DNA from: Variovorax sp.
GTDB taxonomy: Bacteria; Pseudomonadota; Gammaproteobacteria; Burkholderiales; Burkholderiaceae_C
Assembly: GCA_017744935.1 (NCBI GenBank)
Contig: JAGIAI010000033.1
Span: 21,790-85,789 of the forward strand
Length of the DNA: 64,000 nt
Direction: 5' to 3'
The notes beneath the pieces were generated by a model. It made no database searches and was not told the DNA's origin. It was given only the letters and a program-made list of their open reading frames with translations. This document shows, piece by piece, positions 27,122-36,018 of this stretch. The translations under genes were made by a program, and so were the position numbers. Position 1 is the first letter of the stretch; each line of letters begins with the position of its first letter.

Positions 27122-27247
27122 GATGAAATCTCCTTGAGGCCTTGATGTGTGACTGCGGAAATCGCTGTATCACGGGCCGTACTGTCGCGTCTGCGTGTCT
27201 TTTGCGCAGTGCGTTTACGCACAGGATTTCTCAACTGCCCGACGAGC

Positions 27248-27952
27248 ATGACGACCCAGCGTTCCAGCCTGGCCCTGCAGCACATCGCACTGCTGGAGGG
27301 CCTGTCGCAGCAGCGGCTCGACCAACTCGCCCAGCGCTGCCAGTGGCAAAGCGTTCCTGCTAGCGCGCCGTTGCTGCTGCGCTCGGAAGAGAAGAGCGAC
27401 GTCTATTTCCTCGTCTCCGGCCAACTGCGTGTGACCACCTATTCGGCCAACGGGCGGCAAATCACCTTCCGTGATCTGAACGAGGGCGAGCATCTCGGCG
27501 AGATCGCCGCCATCGACGGCAGACCGCGCTCGGCCGATGTGGTGACGCTCAAGGCCAGCGTGGTTGCGAGCCTGGATCGCGCCGCATTCCTCGAACTGCT
27601 GCGCGACGAACCGATGGTGGCCGAGCGCGTGATGCGCAGCCTTACGTCGCTTGTGCGGCAACTGTCGGAGCGCGTGATCGACCTGAGCACGATGGGCGTT
27701 CAGAACCGTGTGCATGCCGAGCTTCTGCGTCTTGCGCGCGAGGCTGGCATCGATGGCAACCGTACACGGCTGGATCCCGCGCCGACCCATGCAGAGCTTG
27801 CGAGCCGCGTCAGTACCAATCGCGAACAGGTCACGCGCGAACTCAACGCGCTTCAGCGTGCGGGCATTCTGGAAAAGGATGGCAAGGCGCTGGTCGTGCT
27901 CGACGTGCAGCGCCTCGTCGCGATGCTGGCGGAGGTGCGGGGCTTTCCCTGA
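27248..27952 (+). CDS. Crp/Fnr-family transcriptional regulator
   Basis: A 234-residue protein. A cyclic-nucleotide-binding-like domain (about residues 10-125) contains L-N-E-G-E-H-L-G-E-I-A-A-I-D-G-R-P-R-S-A, close to the Crp phosphate-binding cassette (G-E-x-G-E-...-R-x-A). A dimer helix and a C-terminal HTH follow, with T-H-A-E-L-A-S-R-V-S-T-N-R-E-Q-V-T-R-E-L as recognition unit. No N-terminal Cys cluster is present, so it is not an oxygen-sensing Fnr. The ATG at 27248 is preferred to an upstream extension. Its targets are not identifiable here; the upstream dyad at 27209-27222 may be autoregulatory. Confidence 0.88.
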   Translation: MTTQRSSLALQHIALLEGLSQQRLDQLAQRCQWQSVPASAPLLLRSEEKSDVYFLVSGQLRVTTYSANGRQITFRDLNEGEHLGEIAAIDGRPRSADVVTLKASVVASLDRAAFLELLRDEPMVAERVMRSLTSLVRQLSERVIDLSTMGVQNRVHAELLRLAREAGIDGNRTRLDPAPTHAELASRVSTNREQVTRELNALQRAGILEKDGKALVVLDVQRLVAMLAEVRGFP

Positions 27953-27955
27953 AGC

Positions 27956-28381
27956 TCAGTTCTGCGACGGAGCGGGCACCACCACGGTGGAGCGGCCGTC
28001 CGGCGAGGTGACCGTCCTCGAGCCTGCTGGTGCAGGTGTGCCCTGCGGCGTCACGACGGTCGAGCGGCGATCGCCTGAACGGACCGTCTTCGTGCCGCTT
28101 GGCGCTGGTGAACCTTTGGGCTTGACCACGGTGGAGCGTCGATCTCCTGAGCGCGTCGTCACGTTGCTCGGCGGCCCTCCGCGTGCGCGGTCCAGCGTCG
28201 CGCCGGCATCGCGGATGCAGGCATCGCGTTGGGGGCGGGGCAGGTTGCCGCTGTTGCACTTGCCGACCTGTTCGTCGTGGAGCCGCTGGGCCTCCGCAAG
28301 ATCGGGGGTCTGCGCAACTGCAGCCAACGAGATGCCCAGGAATGCTCCGGAAACCGCCACACGCTGAAGGATGCTGATCAC
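27956..28381 (-). CDS. Exported small protein with 24-residue repeats, efflux operon tail
   Basis: A 141-residue protein with a signal peptide (MISILQRVAVSGAFLGISLAAVAQ). A Cys-containing segment follows (E-Q-V-G-K-C-N-S-G ... R-D-A-C-I-R-D-A) with two Cys that could form a disulfide. The last about 65 residues are a Pro/Ser/Thr/Arg-rich repeat: two full 24-residue units beginning R-S-G-D-R-R-S-T-V-V, then a shortened unit T-S-P-D-G-R-S-T-V-V. Its start overlaps the RND gene stop by four bases (ATGA), so it is translationally coupled to an efflux pump. It matches no family I recognise; a periplasmic accessory or stress protein is possible. Confidence 0.7.
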   Translation of the reverse strand: MISILQRVAVSGAFLGISLAAVAQTPDLAEAQRLHDEQVGKCNSGNLPRPQRDACIRDAGATLDRARGGPPSNVTTRSGDRRSTVVKPKGSPAPSGTKTVRSGDRRSTVVTPQGTPAPAGSRTVTSPDGRSTVVVPAPSQN

Positions 28382-31300
28382 GGTGTACCTCTGTCGGTCG
28401 ACGACGATGGCGCGAGTCTATCTCGCGGTTCGTGATCATGGCCGTGGTGCACTGCCCCACGAATGCGCTTGACTGTCTTGCGAATCCAGTGCTCGGTGTC
28501 GTCGACATAGGTGAACACGGCGGGCACCACCAGGAGGCTGAGAACGGTGGATGTGATGAGCCCGCCGATCACCGCCATCGCCATCGGCGAGCGGAAACTC
28601 GAATCCGCCGCGCTCCAGCCGAACGCGATCGGCGCCATGCCCGCGCCCATCGCGAGCGTGGTCATGATGATCGGCCGCGCCCGCTTGTGGCAGGCGTCGC
28701 GCAATGCTTCGAAGCGACTCATGCCGTGGTCGCGGCGCGCGACGATCGCGTATTCGACCAGCAGGATCGAGTTCTTCGTCGCGATGCCCATCAGCATGAT
28801 CAGCCCGATCAGCGAGGGCATTGACAGCGCCTTCTGCCCCACCAGCAGACCCACGAACGCGCCGCCAAGCGCGAGCGGCAGTGCGCAGAGGATCGTGATC
28901 GGATGCAGGAAGTCCTTGAACAGCAGCACCAGCACGATGTAGATGCACAGAACGCCGGTCAGCATCGCGAGGCCGAAGCTGTTGAACAGCTCGGTCATCA
29001 CTTCCGCGTCGCCGACTTCGGCCACGCGCACGCCGGGCGGGAGACTGCGGATGGAGGGCAGCTTCATGGCCGCATCCTTCGCATCGCCCAGGCCGACGCC
29101 GGACAGCTCGATCTCGAAGTTGACGTTGCGCGAGCGGTCGTAGCGGTCGATCACCGCCGGCCCACCTTCGATGGACAGGGTTGCAACCTGGCCCAGCATC
29201 ACCGGTCCACGTGTTCCGGGCACCGCGAGGCGCTCGAGCAGCGACAGATCCTGTCGCGCCGAATCCTCCAGCTTGACCACGATCGGCACCTGCCTCTGCG
29301 CGAGGTTGAGCTTGGGCAGGTTCTGGTCGTAGTCGCCGAGCGTGGCGACGCGTAGCGTGTCGGCGATGGCCGAACTGGTCACGCCGAGATCGGCTGCGCG
29401 AGCGAAGTCGGGCCGCACCGCGATCTCGGGGCGGATCAGGCTCGCGGTCGAGGTGATGTTGCCGAGGCCGGGAATGGTGCGCAGGTCGCGTTCCACCGCG
29501 CGCGCGGCGGCGGTGAGCGCGTTCGGGTCGTCGCCGGAGAGCGCGAGGATGTATTTCTCGCCCGAACCGCCCAGACCCACCGTGCTGCGTACGCCGGGCA
29601 GCGTCTCCAGCGCGGCGCGGATCTTGTTCTCGATCACCTGCTTGCGCGGCCGGTCGCCACGCGGATCGAGCTGGATCGTGAGTGTTGCCTTGCGCGTTTC
29701 GGGCGTGCCGAAGTTCGCGAACGGATCACCACCCGCGCTGCCGCCACCGACAGTGGTGTAGACACTGCGCACATGCTCCACCGCCATCACGCGGCGGCGC
29801 GTCTCGTCTGCCATCGCGGTGGTCTGCGCGAGCGTCGCACCAGGCGCGAGCGAGATGTACACCTGCGTCTGCGAGTTGTCGTCAGGCGGAATGAAGCCGG
29901 TCTTGAGCAGCGGGATCATCGCGACCGAGCCGAAGAAGAAGAGGGTGGCGAGCACCATCGTCTTGAAGCGGTGGTGCATGCTCCACTCGGCCATACGCAT
30001 GTACGTCGCGAGCCAGCGCGGCTCCTTCTCGGCGGTGACGATGGGTTTGAGAATGTATGCAGCCATCATCGGCGTGAGCATCCGTGCCACCACCAGCGAG
30101 GCGAACACCGCGAGCGACGCGGTCCAGCCGAACTGCTTGAAGAACTTGCCGGCCACGCCGCTCATGAAAGCGGTCGGCAGGAACACCGCGATCAGCGTGA
30201 ACGTCGTGGCGATCACCGCAAGGCCGATTTCGTCGGCCGCTTCCATCGCAGCCTGGTATGGCGTCTTGCCCATGCGCAAGTGGCGCACGATGTTCTCGAC
30301 CTCGACGATCGCGTCGTCCACCAGGATGCCCACCACCAGCGACAGCGCGAGCAGCGTCACCACGTTGATCGAGAAGCCCAGCAGGAACATGCCCACGAAG
30401 GCCGGGATCACCGACATCGGCAGCGCCACCGCCGACACGAATGTCGCACGCCAGTCGCGCAGGAAGAGCCACACCACGATGACCGCCAGGATGGCGCCTT
30501 CGTACAGCAAGTGCAGCGAGCCTTCGTATTCCTCGCGCACCGGCTCGACGAAGTTGAAAGCCTCCGTCAGGTGGATGTCGGGGCGCTCGACGCGCATCTG
30601 CGCCAGCGCCTTCTGCACCGCATCGCCCACTTCGACCTCGCTGGCGCCGCGGCTGCGCGCGACCTCGAAGCCGACCACCGGCTTGCCGTCGAGGAATGCG
30701 GCGGCACGGGGCTCGGCGATGGTGTCGCTGATGCGCGCGACCTGATCCAGCCTGATGCGCCGGCCGTCGGAGAGCGAAATCTGGATGTCCGCGATTTCGT
30801 CCGCCGACCGCACCGTGGCGAGCGTGCGCACCGGTTGCTCGCTGCCGCCTAGATCGGTGCGGCCGCCAGCGCTTTCGATCTGCTGCTGCCGCAATTGGCG
30901 CGAGATGTCGGCCGCGGTCGCGCCCAGTGCCTGCAGCTTGCCCGGGTCGAGGTCGACATGCACCTGCCGCGTGACGCCGCCCACTCGGTTGACCGCACCC
31001 ACGCCGCTGATCGCGAGCAGGCGGCGGGTCACGTCGTTGTCGACAAACCACGAGAGTTCCTGGTCGTCCATGCGCGACGACGAGATCGTGAACGCCAGCA
31101 CCGGTTGCGCCGCGAAGTCGAGCTTGGTGATGACCGGATCGCGCAAGTCCGCCGGCAGGTCGGCGCGTACCCGCTGTACGGCGGAGCGCACGTCATCGAC
31201 CGCTTCCTGCACCGGCTTTTCAAGGCGGAACTCGACGATCAGCGTGACCGCGCCGTCCTGCACCTTGGTCGTGATGTGCTTGAGGCCCTGCACGGTCGCG

Positions 31301-31512
31301 ATCGAGTTCTCGATCTTGCGCGCGACATCGTTTTCGAGCTGCGACGGCGAGGCCCCCGGCAATGCCGCCGACACGGTGACCGTCGGCAGGTCGATGTCGG
31401 GGAAGTTCTGCACCTTCATCGCGTTGAAGGACAGCAGCCCTGCGAAGGTGAGCAGCACGAACAGCATCACCGCCGGGATCGGATTTCGGATCGACCAGGC
31501 GGAGACGTTCAT
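28378..31512 (-). CDS. RND efflux transporter permease (HAE type)
   Basis: A 1044-residue inner-membrane RND pump: TM1 (about residues 12-32), a large periplasmic loop, TM2-TM7, a second loop and TM8-TM12. The proton-relay motif G-I-L-V-D-D-A-I-V-E-V-E-N is in TM4, and the TM10 Lys is present in G-I-A-T-K-N-S-I-L-L-V-E-Y. The C-terminus is His/Asp-rich (HHGHDHEPRD), which could bind metal but is short. It is the third gene of OMF-MFP-RND-repeat protein, all joined by four-base overlaps. The N-terminus M-N-V-S-A-W-S-I-R-N-P-I fits the multidrug (MexF/AcrB-like) branch rather than the heavy-metal CusA branch. Substrate unknown. Confidence 0.92.
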   Translation of the reverse strand: MNVSAWSIRNPIPAVMLFVLLTFAGLLSFNAMKVQNFPDIDLPTVTVSAALPGASPSQLENDVARKIENSIATVQGLKHITTKVQDGAVTLIVEFRLEKPVQEAVDDVRSAVQRVRADLPADLRDPVITKLDFAAQPVLAFTISSSRMDDQELSWFVDNDVTRRLLAISGVGAVNRVGGVTRQVHVDLDPGKLQALGATAADISRQLRQQQIESAGGRTDLGGSEQPVRTLATVRSADEIADIQISLSDGRRIRLDQVARISDTIAEPRAAAFLDGKPVVGFEVARSRGASEVEVGDAVQKALAQMRVERPDIHLTEAFNFVEPVREEYEGSLHLLYEGAILAVIVVWLFLRDWRATFVSAVALPMSVIPAFVGMFLLGFSINVVTLLALSLVVGILVDDAIVEVENIVRHLRMGKTPYQAAMEAADEIGLAVIATTFTLIAVFLPTAFMSGVAGKFFKQFGWTASLAVFASLVVARMLTPMMAAYILKPIVTAEKEPRWLATYMRMAEWSMHHRFKTMVLATLFFFGSVAMIPLLKTGFIPPDDNSQTQVYISLAPGATLAQTTAMADETRRRVMAVEHVRSVYTTVGGGSAGGDPFANFGTPETRKATLTIQLDPRGDRPRKQVIENKIRAALETLPGVRSTVGLGGSGEKYILALSGDDPNALTAAARAVERDLRTIPGLGNITSTASLIRPEIAVRPDFARAADLGVTSSAIADTLRVATLGDYDQNLPKLNLAQRQVPIVVKLEDSARQDLSLLERLAVPGTRGPVMLGQVATLSIEGGPAVIDRYDRSRNVNFEIELSGVGLGDAKDAAMKLPSIRSLPPGVRVAEVGDAEVMTELFNSFGLAMLTGVLCIYIVLVLLFKDFLHPITILCALPLALGGAFVGLLVGQKALSMPSLIGLIMLMGIATKNSILLVEYAIVARRDHGMSRFEALRDACHKRARPIIMTTLAMGAGMAPIAFGWSAADSSFRSPMAMAVIGGLITSTVLSLLVVPAVFTYVDDTEHWIRKTVKRIRGAVHHGHDHEPRDRLAPSSSTDRGTP

Positions 31513-32660
31513 TTGGCGGCTCCATTCATCGTGTTGGCGGGCGACGCGTCGACGACCCTCACCAGATCGCCATCGTTGAGGAAGCCCGCCCCCTGCACGA
31601 CCACGCGGGCGTCAGGTGGCAGCGGGGTGGTGATCTCGACCCGATCGCTGACGCGGCGTCCCGTCTCGATGCGTAGCATCGTCACGCGGTTGTCCGGCTG
31701 CATCAGCAGCAGGTGATTGAACCCATCGCGCGGCACCACCGAGGCCAGCGGCACGGTGACCGCATGGCTGCGGCCGAGCATGAAATCGCCGTGCGCGAAC
31801 ATGCCGGCCTTGATGCCGGTGTTCTGCTGCACGTCGGGGATGTCGACGTAGATTAGTGCGGTGCGCGTCTGCGGGTCCACCGTCGGGGCGACGCTCCGCA
31901 CCTTGCCATTGACCGTGGCGCCGGTTGCGCTCACCACCACGGCGGGCGTGCCGACCACGATGCGCCCGAGGTCGCCGGACATGATCTCCGCGCGCCATTC
32001 AAGCCGGCCCTGCCGGATCAGGCGGAACAGCTCCGTGCCTGCCGACACCACGCTGCCCACCGTCGCGGTTCGCGAGGAGATCACGCCGTCGTCCGGCGCC
32101 ATTACCTTGGTGTTGCGCCCGCGCACCTGCTGCGCTGCGAGCACAGCCTCGGCCGCTTCCACGCGCGCCTTCGCGGTCTGCTCGGCGGTCGTGTACTGGT
32201 TGATCTGCTGCTGGCTCATCGCACCCGTCGCCTGCAGCGTACGCGCACGATTTGCGGTGCCGGCCGCATCGGCGGCAGTCGCGCGCGCCTCGGCCAGCGA
32301 GGCCTTGGCCTGCGCCACGTCGGCATCCACCGATTCGCCCGAGAACACCGCGAGCACCTGGCCCTTCTTGACGGCGTCGCCGACGTTGACGCGTACCTCG
32401 GCCAGCCGCAGCCCATTGGCCTCGGAACCGATGCTTGCTTCCTGCCATGCGGCGACATTGCCGTTGGCAGACAGCGTGACGTTCAGTTCGCTGGTCTCTG
32501 GCTTGGCGACGGTGACGGTGAGCGTCGGGCGGGCAGTCGACGCCGCTTCCTTCCTGTCGCCCGATGACTTGCCGCGTGACAGCCAGAAACCCGCACCGGC
32601 AAGAACCAGCACGGCCAATGCGATGAGGATCAGAGTGGAACGCTTCTTCATTCTTTTCAT
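31509..32660 (-). CDS. RND efflux periplasmic adaptor (membrane fusion) protein
   Basis: A 383-residue HlyD/AcrA-type adaptor with an N-terminal signal anchor (M-K-R-M-K-K-R-S-T-L-I-L-I-A-L-A-V). A lipoyl-like half-motif (V-x-V-N-V-G-D-A-V-K-K-G-Q-V-L-A) leads into an Ala-rich helical hairpin (about residues 115-185), then the second lipoyl half (G-R-N-T-K-V-M-A-P-D-D-G-V-I-S-S-R) and a beta-barrel with V-P-L-A-S-V-V. No lipobox Cys is seen. It bridges the RND pump and the outer-membrane channel. The ATG at 32660 overlaps the stop of the upstream OMF gene. Confidence 0.9.
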   Translation of the reverse strand: MKRMKKRSTLILIALAVLVLAGAGFWLSRGKSSGDRKEAASTARPTLTVTVAKPETSELNVTLSANGNVAAWQEASIGSEANGLRLAEVRVNVGDAVKKGQVLAVFSGESVDADVAQAKASLAEARATAADAAGTANRARTLQATGAMSQQQINQYTTAEQTAKARVEAAEAVLAAQQVRGRNTKVMAPDDGVISSRTATVGSVVSAGTELFRLIRQGRLEWRAEIMSGDLGRIVVGTPAVVVSATGATVNGKVRSVAPTVDPQTRTALIYVDIPDVQQNTGIKAGMFAHGDFMLGRSHAVTVPLASVVPRDGFNHLLLMQPDNRVTMLRIETGRRVSDRVEITTPLPPDARVVVQGAGFLNDGDLVRVVDASPANTMNGAAK

Positions 32661-34162
32661 GGTGATGACGGAGCGGCCGCCGGGGCCGTCGTTGCAATCG
32701 ATTCGGGCCGCGACCAGCCGCCGCCCATGGCGCGATAGAGCGCCACCCAAGCTTCGGCGCGCTCACGCTGCAGCGACACGCGCGAGGTCTGCGAGACGAA
32801 CAGCGTGCGTCGGGCGTCCTCCAGATCGAACAGGCTCGCGAGGCCGGTGCTGAAGCGTGCCTGCGTCGCGTCGAAGGAGGCCTGGTAGTTGCGCACGGCG
32901 GTGTCGGCGTCCTCGGCCCGATCGTCGGTGCTGCGGAGATTGATCAGCGCCTCTTCGACCTCGCGCACCGCCTGCCGCACGCTGGCGCGGTATTGGGAGA
33001 CCGCCTCGTCATAGCGCACCTTGGCCGCCGCTTCGTTGGCTGCCAGCGTGCCACCGTCGAAGATCGGCACGTTGAGCGCCAGCGGGCCGATGGTCCAGGT
33101 GTCAAGCGTCTCGCGGAAGCCGCCGGCGCGCACCTGCACCGTGGCGATCGAACCCTGCAGCGTCAGCCGCGGAAAGCGCTGCGCGAGCGCGGCGCCCGCA
33201 TCGGCGCTCGCCGCCGCGACGCCGAGTTCGGCCGCGTACACATCGGGCCGCTGTGCGAGTGCTTCGGCGGGCACGCTGTGCACCGCCTGCACGGCCGGTA
33301 GCGCCACGTCGATCGGTGCGCCTTCCAGCTTGGCTCTGAGCAACGGTGCCTCGATGCCGGTCAGCGACACCAGCGTCTGCTCCAGCACCGCGCATTGCGC
33401 GCGCTGCTGCGTAAGCCGCCCCGACGCCTCGGCGGCACTTGCGCGCGCGAGCGCCGCGTCGGCCGGCGCGGTGAAGCCGGCGCGCATCGACAGATCGGTG
33501 AGCCGCGCCGTTTCGGCACGCGATTGCGCGTCGGAAGTCGACACCACGACCTGGCGGCGACAGGCGCGCTCGGCCAGATAAGTATTCGCGGTTTCGGCGG
33601 CGACCGACACCCGCGCGTCATGCCATTTGGCGTCCGCACCCGCGAGGCGCGCCTGGCTCGCATCGCGGTTCGCGCGAAGGCCGCCGAACAGATCGATTTC
33701 CCAGCTCGATTGCAGCGCCGCCTGTCCGGTCGTGAGTATCGGCAGGCTGGTGCTCACGCCGTCGGTGGCGGTCGTCGATGTGCCGGTGAATCCGCTGGTC
33801 GGCGAATTGCCGCGGCTGGCCGACAGTTGGCCATTGAGATTCGGGATCAGCGCCGCCCCGGCCGAGACGCGCGTGGCGCGCGCTTCCGCGATGCGCGCGC
33901 CCGCGCTCGCGACCGTCGGGCTCACCGACTCGGCGGCAAAGATCAGCTCGACCAGCAGCGGGTCATGCAACTGCTCCCACCACTGCCCGAGTGTCGGGAG
34001 CGAGCCGCCATGGGGCAGCGGGGCGGTGGAGGCGGGGAGCGGATTGCTCCACGTCGGCGGCATAGGTGCGTCGGCCTTTTCAGGCGGACGCGGGACGCTG
34101 CAGGCGGAAAGCAACAGCAAAGAGGCAACGAGCGAAAGCGTCGGAAGCCGGGAGGTCCTCAT
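32657..34162 (-). CDS. Outer-membrane efflux lipoprotein, NodT/OprM family
   Basis: A 501-residue TolC-like channel. The N-terminus is a lipoprotein signal with lipobox L-L-S-A-C-S (Cys at about residue 21). Two OEP repeats are visible: the first with W-E-I-D-L-F-G-G-L-R-A-N-R-D-A-S, the second with N-V-P-I-F-D-G-G-T-L-A-A-N and R-Q-A-V-R-E-V-E-E-A-L. It is first in the efflux operon. The start M-R-T-S-R-L-P was chosen because it places the lipobox correctly; longer frames lack a signal. It is divergent from a sigma-54 activator, 176 bases apart. Confidence 0.92.
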   Translation of the reverse strand: MRTSRLPTLSLVASLLLLSACSVPRPPEKADAPMPPTWSNPLPASTAPLPHGGSLPTLGQWWEQLHDPLLVELIFAAESVSPTVASAGARIAEARATRVSAGAALIPNLNGQLSASRGNSPTSGFTGTSTTATDGVSTSLPILTTGQAALQSSWEIDLFGGLRANRDASQARLAGADAKWHDARVSVAAETANTYLAERACRRQVVVSTSDAQSRAETARLTDLSMRAGFTAPADAALARASAAEASGRLTQQRAQCAVLEQTLVSLTGIEAPLLRAKLEGAPIDVALPAVQAVHSVPAEALAQRPDVYAAELGVAAASADAGAALAQRFPRLTLQGSIATVQVRAGGFRETLDTWTIGPLALNVPIFDGGTLAANEAAAKVRYDEAVSQYRASVRQAVREVEEALINLRSTDDRAEDADTAVRNYQASFDATQARFSTGLASLFDLEDARRTLFVSQTSRVSLQRERAEAWVALYRAMGGGWSRPESIATTAPAAAPSSP

Positions 34163-34338
34163 GAGTTCGGGGTTCCGCTTAAAGGGCACGAGCTGACGAC
34201 GGATCGGTCGCCACATGCGCCATGGACGGGCTGACGAGCCCTGCAAGGGGCGGAGCATAGCAAGCGCGAAAAAGCCATTCTGTCGGCGCTTGCCGCGTTC
34301 GAATAGGGGCATGCCGTCGCCGCGCTACGATCCCGCCC

Positions 34339-35868
34339 ATGCCACCCGCCACCGCTGCTCCACCCGCTCTTCCGCTCGACGCCGACAGCATCCTCGCGCT
34401 CGCCGCGCGGTCGATGTTCCATCTGTTCTCGAGCATCAGCCAGGGCATGTTCCTGGTCGATCGCACCGCGCGGATCGTGTGGGTCAACGAGGGGTATCGG
34501 CGGTTCCTGCCGGCGCTGGGCTTCTCGTCGATCGACCAGTTCCTCGGTCACATGGTCGAGGACGTCATCCCCAACACCCAGATGCGCCGGGTGCTCGAAA
34601 CCGGCGAGCCGATCCTGATCGATCTGCTGACGAACAAGGCGGGGACCTTCGTCGTGAGCCGGATTCCGCTGCGCGAGGAAGGCGAGGGCGCCGTGCTGGG
34701 CGACGTGATCGGCGCGATCGGGATCGTGCTTTTCGATCATCCTGAAACGACACTGCAGCCGCTGATCAGCAAGTTCGCCTTGCTCCAGCGCGACCTGGAC
34801 GATGCGCGGCGGGAACTGGCGAGCCAGCGCAACAACCCGCTCTACCAGCAGTCGGCGGACGGACAGCGGCGGTCCAAGTACACCTTCGCGAGCTTCATCG
34901 GCAGCAGTCCGGCGGCGGTGGAAGTCAAGCGACATGCGCGGCGCGCGGCGCAGTCGTCGAGCCCGGTGCTGCTGCTCGGCGAAACCGGCACGGGCAAGGA
35001 ACTGCTTGCGCACGCGATCCACGCGGCTTCGGCGCGGGCGCGGGGCCTTTTCGTGAGCGTGAACATCGCCGCCGTGCCTGACACGCTGCTCGAAGCCGAA
35101 TTCTTCGGCGTCGCACCCGGCGCGTTCACGGGCGCGGACCGCAAGGCGCGCGAGGGCAAGTTCAAGCTGGCGGACGGCGGCACGCTGTTCCTCGATGAAA
35201 TCGGCGACATGCCGCTGGGCCTGCAGGCCAAATTGCTGCGCGCGTTGCAGGAAGGGGAGATCGAGCCGCTCGGCTCCAACAAGCTGGTGCCGTTCGACGC
35301 CCGCGTGATCGCGGCGACTTCGCGCGATCTGGCGGCGCTGGTGCGAGAAGGGCGTTTTCGCGAAGACCTCTACTACCGACTCAATGTGCTTCCGGTGCGC
35401 GTGCCGCCGCTGCGGGAACGTCGTGGCGACATCCCCGCACTGGTCGAAGCGCTGGGCGAGGACATGGCGTTGCGCAGCGGCGAGGCGCCGCCCGAACTGA
35501 CGCCCGAAGCGCTGGCTTTGCTCGCGGCGCAGCACTGGCGCGGCAACATCCGCGAGCTGCGCAATGTGCTGGAGCAGGTGACCATGCGCAGCGATTCGCA
35601 GCGCATCGATGCGGCGCAGCTCGAACGCATCCTGCGCGAAGCCGGGCAGGAGAACATCGCGCCGCCGACCCGTGCGCAGGCCGAGCCCGCGAGCGAAGCC
35701 GAGGAGCACGCCTTGCTGCTGCGTCCCCTCGCACAACAAGTCGCCGAACTGGAACGCAAGGCCATCGCCGCCGCGATGACCGAGACTGGGGGTAACAAGC
35801 TGGCGACCTCGCGGCTGCTCGGCATCTCGCGCGCGACGCTCTACGAACGTCTGGAAAACCCTGACTGA
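34339..35868 (+). CDS. Sigma-54-dependent activator with PAS sensor domain
   Basis: A 509-residue enhancer-binding protein. A PAS-like N-terminus (about residues 25-130, with I-S-Q-G-M-F-L-V-D-R-T-A-R-I-V-W-V-N) and a short coiled linker precede an AAA+ domain with Walker A G-E-T-G-T-G-K-E (214-221), G-A-F-T-G-A (261-266) that contacts sigma-54, and Walker B G-T-L-F-L-D-E-I-G-D. A C-terminal Fis-type HTH follows (G-G-N-K-L-A-T-S-R-L-L-G-I-S-R-A-T-L-Y). The downstream gene has a -24/-12 promoter with upstream repeats, so control of the PHB/ABC cluster is the best inference; the divergent efflux operon is a second possible target. Confidence 0.9.
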   Translation: MPPATAAPPALPLDADSILALAARSMFHLFSSISQGMFLVDRTARIVWVNEGYRRFLPALGFSSIDQFLGHMVEDVIPNTQMRRVLETGEPILIDLLTNKAGTFVVSRIPLREEGEGAVLGDVIGAIGIVLFDHPETTLQPLISKFALLQRDLDDARRELASQRNNPLYQQSADGQRRSKYTFASFIGSSPAAVEVKRHARRAAQSSSPVLLLGETGTGKELLAHAIHAASARARGLFVSVNIAAVPDTLLEAEFFGVAPGAFTGADRKAREGKFKLADGGTLFLDEIGDMPLGLQAKLLRALQEGEIEPLGSNKLVPFDARVIAATSRDLAALVREGRFREDLYYRLNVLPVRVPPLRERRGDIPALVEALGEDMALRSGEAPPELTPEALALLAAQHWRGNIRELRNVLEQVTMRSDSQRIDAAQLERILREAGQENIAPPTRAQAEPASEAEEHALLLRPLAQQVAELERKAIAAAMTETGGNKLATSRLLGISRATLYERLENPD

Positions 35869-35925
35869 ATAACAGTCAGTTGTATGAAATTTAGACGAAC
35901 AACTTGTCTTGATTTCAATCGTTTG
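35861..35925. promoter_or_regulatory. Candidate enhancer repeats and IHF-like site
   Basis: Three elements lie 46-110 bases before the -24 box. The first is a hairpin or dyad CTGACTG-AATAA-CAGTCAG (35861-35879), overlapping the activator stop and possibly serving as a weak terminator. The second is an inverted pair AGTTGT / ACAACT separated by 15 bases, with a further TTGT making ACAAcTTGT. The third is TTTCAATCGTTTG (35913-35925), one mismatch from the IHF consensus WATCAANNNNTTR. The order enhancer, IHF, -24/-12 is standard for sigma-54 promoters. Confidence 0.5.
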
Positions 35926-35970
35926 CGGGTAGCAATGCGGGAAAGTCCTTTGTTTTCAGGGCAATGACGC

Positions 35971-35987
35971 TTGGCACGAACTGTGCA
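35971..35987 (+). promoter_or_regulatory. Sigma-54 (-24/-12) promoter of the PHB/ABC cluster
   Basis: TTGGCACGAACTGTGCA matches the consensus TGGCACG-N4-TTGC with exact GG-to-GC spacing and one substitution in the -12 box (GTGC for TTGC). Transcription would start around 35997, giving a leader of about 20 bases that holds the CTGGAGAC ribosome site. Confidence 0.85.
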
Positions 35988-36018
35988 ACATTCAGTCACC
36001 TTCATCTGGAGACAAAGA

